The translations under genes and the position numbers were made by a program. Positions 32,886 through 37,317 of a stretch of 37,317 nucleotides of DNA are shown here, one piece after another (the first letter of the stretch is position 1; the number at the start of each line of letters is the position of its first letter). The notes under the pieces were generated by a model. That model saw only the letters and a list, made by a program, of their open reading frames with translations, had not been told where the DNA came from and searched no databases. This DNA is from Actinomycetota bacterium (GTDB taxonomy: Bacteria; Actinomycetota; Thermoleophilia; Miltoncostaeales; Miltoncostaeaceae), in contig SYFI01000030.1 in NCBI GenBank assembly GCA_005800465.1, positions 1 to 37,317 of the forward strand. Direction: 5' to 3'.

Positions 32886-33842
32886 ATGAGCATCCGACGC
32901 GAATTCGGCAGCACGGGGCTTCAGGTTTCTCCCCTGTGCCTTGGTGGCAATGTGTTCGGCTGGACGTGCGATGAGCAGGCCTCGTTCGGCGTCCTCGATG
33001 CCTACGTGGAGGCCGGGGGCAACTTCATCGACACCGCCGCGGTGTACTCCACTTGGGTACCCGGCAACGTGGGTGGTGAGTCGGAGGCCATCATCGGCCG
33101 CTGGTTGAAGGCGCGCGGTAATCGTGCCGACCTGGTTATCGCCACGAAGGTGGGGTACCCCGGCGACCCGCACATGCGCGCCGGACTCGACCGCGCGAAC
33201 ATCCGTGAGGGCATTGAGAGGTCGCTCGATCGTCTGGGCATCGAGCAGGTCGACCTGTTTTACGCCCACAAGGACGACCCGGCAACGCCGCTCGACGAGA
33301 CCATGGGTGTGCTCAGCGAGCTGGTGGACGAGGGTCTGGTGCGCACGCTGGCAGCCAGCAACTACTCCGCCGGGCGCCTGGCGGAGGCAATCGACGTGAG
33401 CGACACGCACGCACTCGCGCACTTTGAGGGATATCAGCCGCACTTCAATCTTCTGGAGCGCGCCGAGCTGGAGGGCGACGCCGAGGACGTGTGCGTGCGC
33501 GAGGGTCTGGGCGTGGCGCCGTACTTCACGCTGGCCCGTGGGTTTCTCACCGGCAAGTACCGGCAGGGGCAGGATCTTCCCGCCACCCCTCGTGCCGGGG
33601 GCATTAAGAACGAGTACCTCAACGACCGCGGGTGGGCACTGCTTGCCGTGCTCAACGAGGTCGCGGCCGCGCAAGGAGCCACCCCGGCTCAGGTATCGCT
33701 TGCATGGGTCATGAAGCGCCCCAGCATCAGTTGCGCCATCGCCAGCGCAACGTCGCCCGCTCAGGTGGCCGAGATCATGGGCGCCGTGGGGCTCGAGCTC
33801 ACCGATGCTGAGTGGGCAAAGCTGGACGCCGCAGGGCGATGA
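32886..33842 (+). CDS. Aldo/keto reductase
   Basis: A 318-residue NADPH-dependent carbonyl reductase of the aldo/keto reductase superfamily. The catalytic tetrad is present: D49 and Y54 in FIDTAAVY, K88 in IATKVG and H128 in FYAHKD. Late blocks (RGFLTGKY and the nucleotide-binding SISCAIASATSPAQV) are also in place, and the length is normal. The substrate is unknown. The start ATG 32886 follows a leaderless -10 box. The stop overlaps the next start (ATGA at 33839-33842), so the two genes form an operon. Confidence 0.94.
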   Translation: MSIRREFGSTGLQVSPLCLGGNVFGWTCDEQASFGVLDAYVEAGGNFIDTAAVYSTWVPGNVGGESEAIIGRWLKARGNRADLVIATKVGYPGDPHMRAGLDRANIREGIERSLDRLGIEQVDLFYAHKDDPATPLDETMGVLSELVDEGLVRTLAASNYSAGRLAEAIDVSDTHALAHFEGYQPHFNLLERAELEGDAEDVCVREGLGVAPYFTLARGFLTGKYRQGQDLPATPRAGGIKNEYLNDRGWALLAVLNEVAAAQGATPAQVSLAWVMKRPSISCAIASATSPAQVAEIMGAVGLELTDAEWAKLDAAGR

Positions 33843-34495
33843 GCACCGGGTCGGCTGAGACGCAGGAGCAGGCACCTCTCACCGTGCAGGTGTGGAGCGA
33901 CTACATATGTCCGTTCTGCCACATCGGTCGCGAGCGGGTCACGTATCTGGAGCGCGAATACGGCGCAGAGGTGCAGTGGCTTCCCTTTGATCTGCATCCC
34001 GAGTACCCCGACGAGGGGATCCTGCGCGTGTCGCTGGTGGCCACCTACGGGCAGGAGGCCATTGACCGGGTGGCGGCATTGGCCGAGGCGTCGGGGCTCC
34101 CACATAACCCCAACCCGGATGTCGTTCCGCGCAGCCGCAATGCGCTTGAACTCGCTGAGTGGTCGCGCGGGTTTGGCCACGATGCACACCAGCGCATGCA
34201 TGAGGCCTTGATGGATGCCTACTGGCGTGACGGCCGCGACATCGGCGATTGGGCGGTACTCGAGGATGTGGCACACAGCGTGGGGCTCGACGGAATGGTG
34301 GGTCGGCAGTCGGTGCAGCACGGGGCATTTGGCCCGGTTGTCGACGATTCCACCACTTGGGCACACTCGGCCGGCATCACCGGTGTTCCTGCGATGGTGC
34401 TGAATGGCAGACTCCTGGTGCGCGGTGTCGTGCCGCATGAGGAACTCGACGATGCCGTGCGCGCAGTTTGCGATGCCGATCCGGTCGAGGGTTGA
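33839..34495 (+). CDS. DsbA-family FrnE-like oxidoreductase
   Basis: The 218-residue protein is a thioredoxin-fold DsbA/FrnE member with the active site C24-P-F-C27 in WSDYICPFCHIG. A helical insertion and the cis-proline loop near the end (TGVPAMVLNGR) are intact. No signal peptide is visible, so it is cytoplasmic like other FrnE proteins, where it may act in disulfide or oxidative-stress chemistry. ATG 33839 overlaps the reductase stop; a GTG 27 nt upstream is inside that gene and is less likely. Confidence 0.92.
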   Translation: MSTGSAETQEQAPLTVQVWSDYICPFCHIGRERVTYLEREYGAEVQWLPFDLHPEYPDEGILRVSLVATYGQEAIDRVAALAEASGLPHNPNPDVVPRSRNALELAEWSRGFGHDAHQRMHEALMDAYWRDGRDIGDWAVLEDVAHSVGLDGMVGRQSVQHGAFGPVVDDSTTWAHSAGITGVPAMVLNGRLLVRGVVPHEELDDAVRAVCDADPVEG

Positions 34496-34815
34496 GACCC
34501 CTCCACAGACCGCTCTACAAGGGGCATCCGGGCCCTCTGAACCTTTCAACGGAGGCCATGTGGTCGCGCCGCTCGAGGCTCGTGGCAGCCGATGCAACCG
34601 GTGGGGCGTTGACGGGGCCTTCGCGGTCATGTACCAATCCCCATCCTTCCGCGCAGGGTGCCTTCCGGCATACCTCGCGCGGTAGTGCATTTCGTATATG
34701 AATATTCGTCCGACACCCACCTCGAAGATGCCCTCCGGCGGAGTCACCGCCGAGCATCCCCCGGTGGCGCGCGCCTAGCGGCGCGGGCCCGGGAACGGTA
34801 GATCCGGAGACGTTG
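34496..34815. promoter_or_regulatory. 320-bp leader region of the pnt operon
   Basis: No gene is seen here. A possible promoter is TTGACG (34609-34614), 17 bp, TACCAA (34632-34637). An AT-rich patch (CGTATATGAATATTCG, 34693-34708) stands out in this GC-rich DNA. Two hairpins precede the start: CGGCGG/CCGCCG (34736-34752) and CGCGCC/GGCGCG (34770-34785). A Shine-Dalgarno GGAG (34806-34809) lies 6 nt before ATG 34816. A regulated leader is possible, but I recognise no known riboswitch. Confidence 0.4.
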
Positions 34816-36060
34816 ATGGCCGATACCGACACGCCGCGCATTGTGGTGGGAATTCCCAGGGAAGAGCGCGCGGGCGAAACCCGCGTGGCGCTCAGCCCCA
34901 CGGCGCTTCCCCAGCTGACCAAGGCCGGGTTCGACATCGTGATCGAGTCGGGAGCAGGCGACGCCGCCGGCTATCCCGACTCGACCTTCGCCGAACGAGG
35001 TGCCCGGATCGGTTCACGCGACGACGTTTTTGCGGCCGACATCGTGGTGCAGGTAAACGTGATGGGCGCAGATGCCGCGAGCGCCGACCTGGCGCGGTTG
35101 CGCGAGGGGCTGATCGTGGTGGGTGCCGTGGCACCGTTCGCCCGTCCGAAGTTGGTGAAGGCCGTCGCCGACACGGGGGCGGTGCTGTACGCGCTGGAGA
35201 TGGTGCCCCGCACCACCCGCGCGCAGTCGATGGACATCCTCTCCTCGCAGGCTGCCGTGGCCGGATACAAGGCCGTGCTGATGGCGGCCAATGAGCTTCC
35301 CAAGATGTTCCCGCTTCTCACCACTGCCGCTGGCACCATCGCGCCAGCCAAGGTATTTATCGTTGGAGCCGGTGTGGCCGGCTTGGGCGCCATCGCCACC
35401 GCGCGCCGCCTGGGTGCGTTGGTGGAGGCCTACGACGTGCGCCCGGCTGCCCGCGAGGAGGTGCAGTCGCTCGGGGCCCGGTTTGTCGAGTTGCCCCTTG
35501 AGACCGACCAGAAGGAGGGCTCGGGCGGTTATGCCACGCAGCTCTCCGATGAGGCCATCAAGAAGCAGCAGGAGCTGATGGCTAAGACTGTGGCGGCAAG
35601 CGATGTCATCATCACGACCGCGCAGGTGCAGGGCACCACGGCGCCGCAGATCATCACCACCGAGATGATCAAGGGAATGGGCGCCGGGTCGGTCATCGTC
35701 GACCTGGCCGCCGAGCAGGGCGGCAACTGTGAGCCCACCGTTGCCGGCGAGACCGTTGACATTGACGGCGTGATGGTGATTGGCGTGGTGAACCTGCCCG
35801 GCGAGATCCCGGTACATGCCAGTCAGCTGTTTGGCAAGAACGTGGCCAACTTCCTCGGCCTGATGGTGGTGGATGGCGCGATCGATCTGGATGTGGATGA
35901 CGACGTCATCCAGCAGAGCGTTGTCACCCGTGGTGGCGATGTGGTCAACAATCGCGTGCGTGAGGCCCTGAGCCTTGTGCCGCTTCCCGAGCTCGAGCCG
36001 CCGGCCCCTGAGCCTGCGCCCGATGCCGAGTCCGAGTCCCCTGAGGAGGCTGCCAAGTGA
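34816..36060 (+). CDS. pntAA: Proton-translocating NAD(P) transhydrogenase subunit alpha 1
   Basis: PntAA is the soluble NAD(H)-binding domain I of the membrane transhydrogenase, which couples proton flow to hydride transfer from NADH to NADP+. IVVGIPREERAGETRVALSP opens the alanine-dehydrogenase-like fold. VFIVGAGVAGLGAIATARRLGA is the Rossmann glycine motif, and DVRPAAREEVQSLGA follows. The protein (414 residues) ends in a Pro/Glu/Ala-rich tail. ATG 34816 has a Shine-Dalgarno GGAG 6 nt upstream; TTG 34813 is the alternative. Its stop overlaps pntAB in GTGA. Confidence 0.96.
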   Translation: MADTDTPRIVVGIPREERAGETRVALSPTALPQLTKAGFDIVIESGAGDAAGYPDSTFAERGARIGSRDDVFAADIVVQVNVMGADAASADLARLREGLIVVGAVAPFARPKLVKAVADTGAVLYALEMVPRTTRAQSMDILSSQAAVAGYKAVLMAANELPKMFPLLTTAAGTIAPAKVFIVGAGVAGLGAIATARRLGALVEAYDVRPAAREEVQSLGARFVELPLETDQKEGSGGYATQLSDEAIKKQQELMAKTVAASDVIITTAQVQGTTAPQIITTEMIKGMGAGSVIVDLAAEQGGNCEPTVAGETVDIDGVMVIGVVNLPGEIPVHASQLFGKNVANFLGLMVVDGAIDLDVDDDVIQQSVVTRGGDVVNNRVREALSLVPLPELEPPAPEPAPDAESESPEEAAK

Positions 36061-36389
36061 ACGTCAGTACCGAGTTCATCATCACGGGGCTTTTCGTCTT
36101 CGCCCTTGCCGGTTTCCTCGGCTTCGAGACGATCCGCCGGGTCCCGCGCCTGCTCCACACGCCCCTGATGGCGCTTACCAACGCGCTGTCGGCGATCTCC
36201 CTAGTGGGTTCATTGGTGGTGCTGGGTCGCCAGTACTCCACCTACGCCACCATCCTGGGGTTCATCGCCGTGGTGGCTTCCACCATCAACGTGGTCGGTG
36301 GCTTCCTCATTACGGACAAGATGCTGCGCATGTTCAAGACGCGTCAGCAGAAGCCCAAGAAGGTCGCTGAGGCGGAGGTCGGTTCGTGA
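36057..36389 (+). CDS. pntAB: NAD(P) transhydrogenase subunit alpha 2
   Basis: A 110-residue membrane protein with three hydrophobic helices (about 7-23, 37-60 and 64-88). It forms the small part of the proton channel in transhydrogenases whose alpha subunit is split in two. GFLGFETIRRVPRLLHTPLMALTNALSA carries the conserved His/Thr/Pro and Asn features of the family. GTG 36057 overlaps the pntAA stop, and the stop overlaps the pntB GTG, so all three subunits are translationally coupled. Confidence 0.95.
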   Translation: MNVSTEFIITGLFVFALAGFLGFETIRRVPRLLHTPLMALTNALSAISLVGSLVVLGRQYSTYATILGFIAVVASTINVVGGFLITDKMLRMFKTRQQKPKKVAEAEVGS

Positions 36390-37317
36390 CTGATGCCGTG
36401 CATTACTTCCTTGACCCGAGCAGCACACGCGCGGTGATCATCGGGCTGCTGTACCTGGCCGGTGCCATCGGCTTTGTGCTGTCGCTCAAGTGGATGTCCG
36501 ACGCGAAGACCTCGCGCAAGGGCATTTTCGCGGGCGAGATGGGATTCCTCCTGGCGGTGATCGGCACGCTGGTCATGCCGGGAATCACCAGCACCGGATA
36601 CATCTACATCGCCATCGCGCTGCTCATCGGTGCGGCCATCGGAGTGCCGCTGGGCCTGCTCGTTCCCATGACCGCCATGCCCCAGCGCATCGCGCTGTCG
36701 CACGCCTTTGGCGCCCTCGCCGCCGGCCTGGTGGGAATCGTGGAGTTCTACAACTACACGCCCGAGATCAGCGGCTTTGTGATGGCCGTGCTGGGAATCG
36801 AAATCGTGCTGGGGTGTCTGGTGTTCACGGGCTCGCTCATGGCGGCCGGAAAGCTGCAGGAGATCCTGCCGCAGCGGCCGTTCGTGTACCCGGGACAGAT
36901 CTTCGTCAACTTCGGCGTGCTGGGTGTGGCCATCGGCTTTATCGTCGCCCTGGTCATCAACCCAGGCCTTACGTGGGCCATCCCGATCATCATCGTGTGT
37001 GGCCTGGTCTTCGGTGTGTTCCTCATCATCCCCATCGGCGGCGCGGATATGCCCACCGTCATCGCGCTGCTCAATGCGTACGCCGGTATTTCGGCTGCAC
37101 TCCTCGGATTTGTGCTCTCAAACAACCTGCTGATTGTCGCGGGTGCGCTCGACGGCATGTCGGGCCTCATTCTGGCCATCGTCATGTGCCGCGCCATGAA
37201 CCGCTCATTCAGCAATGTGCTGTTCGGTGCCTTTGGGCAGATTGAGGAGGCTACGGGCGAGCACGGTGAGATGGGGTCCATCCGCACCGCGTCATACGAC
37301 GAAGCCGGCGATATCCT
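36386..37317 (+). CDS. pntB: NAD(P) transhydrogenase subunit beta, 5' part
   Basis: From GTG 36386, overlapping the pntAB stop, the frame is open to the window edge (310 codons). Several membrane helices are visible. Conserved PntB blocks include MTAMPQRIALSHAFGALAAG, with the channel His, EFYNYTPEI, and GADMPTVIALLNAYAG, which leads toward the NADP-binding domain III. That domain begins near the right edge and is cut off. Nothing unusual is seen in this part. Confidence 0.95.
   Translation, partial: MTDAVHYFLDPSSTRAVIIGLLYLAGAIGFVLSLKWMSDAKTSRKGIFAGEMGFLLAVIGTLVMPGITSTGYIYIAIALLIGAAIGVPLGLLVPMTAMPQRIALSHAFGALAAGLVGIVEFYNYTPEISGFVMAVLGIEIVLGCLVFTGSLMAAGKLQEILPQRPFVYPGQIFVNFGVLGVAIGFIVALVINPGLTWAIPIIIVCGLVFGVFLIIPIGGADMPTVIALLNAYAGISAALLGFVLSNNLLIVAGALDGMSGLILAIVMCRAMNRSFSNVLFGAFGQIEEATGEHGEMGSIRTASYDEAGDI

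Overview
This is a GC-rich, densely packed bacterial segment with many GTG and a few TTG starts. A probable F420-type luciferase-like oxidoreductase domain, a CarD regulator, a large PntAA/PntAB/PntB set and many leaderless-type promoters point to an actinobacterium. A deep-branching class such as Thermoleophilia is possible, but that is inference; there is no rRNA or other marker gene to settle it.

Layout. (1) 1-1663: the right end of an integrated element. It holds the 5' part of a C5-cytosine DNA methyltransferase, a divergent unrecognised gene, and then the 3' half only of a tRNA-Arg(CCU), which is the expected attR of a tRNA-targeting element. (2) 2001-2656: a Phd/VapC toxin-antitoxin pair. 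(3) 2702-5494: a tandem-domain alpha/beta hydrolase broken by a frameshift, and a small potassium-channel-like membrane protein with an in-frame TGA near its N-terminus. (4) 5484-11014: two paralogous secreted subtilisins with an identically placed upstream direct-repeat box. (5) 11121-15588: YaaA, CarD with a histone-H1-like tail, a small basic protein, UppP, a universal stress protein and a HAD phosphatase. (6) 15585-18625: a LytR_C-domain membrane protein translationally coupled to a fusion of a luciferase-like oxidoreductase and an acyl-CoA ligase. (7) 18853-21644: an SF2 helicase with a large unassigned C-terminus and a coupled 88-residue protein. (8) 21785-26618: an HtrA-like protease, MoxR ATPase, DUF58 and two von Willebrand factor A membrane proteins, forming one tight operon. 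(9) 27094-30293: TrkA/TrkH potassium uptake and an LPG-synthase-type membrane protein. (10) 30306-30669: a terminator-like hairpin and four copies of an exact 83-bp-period repeat. (11) 30766-32204: an MFS drug-efflux gene with a frameshift and an internal stop. (12) 32324-34495: a CDGSH iron-sulfur protein, a small gene, an aldo/keto reductase and a FrnE-type DsbA protein. (13) 34816-37317: pntAA-pntAB-pntB, with pntB cut by the window edge.

A recurring signal is a TANNNT hexamer lying 6-7 nt upstream of the start codon, with no Shine-Dalgarno sequence. I checked it base by base at nine genes. It implies leaderless mRNAs and helps to choose starts, for example for the HtrA gene. Only a few genes (carD, the CDGSH gene, pntAA, trkA, moxR) show a usable Shine-Dalgarno sequence.

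The best candidates for something new are the oxidoreductase/acyl-CoA-ligase fusion, the CarD-H1 fusion, the common regulatory box of the two proteases, the unknown gene beside the island methyltransferase, and the 83-bp repeat array.
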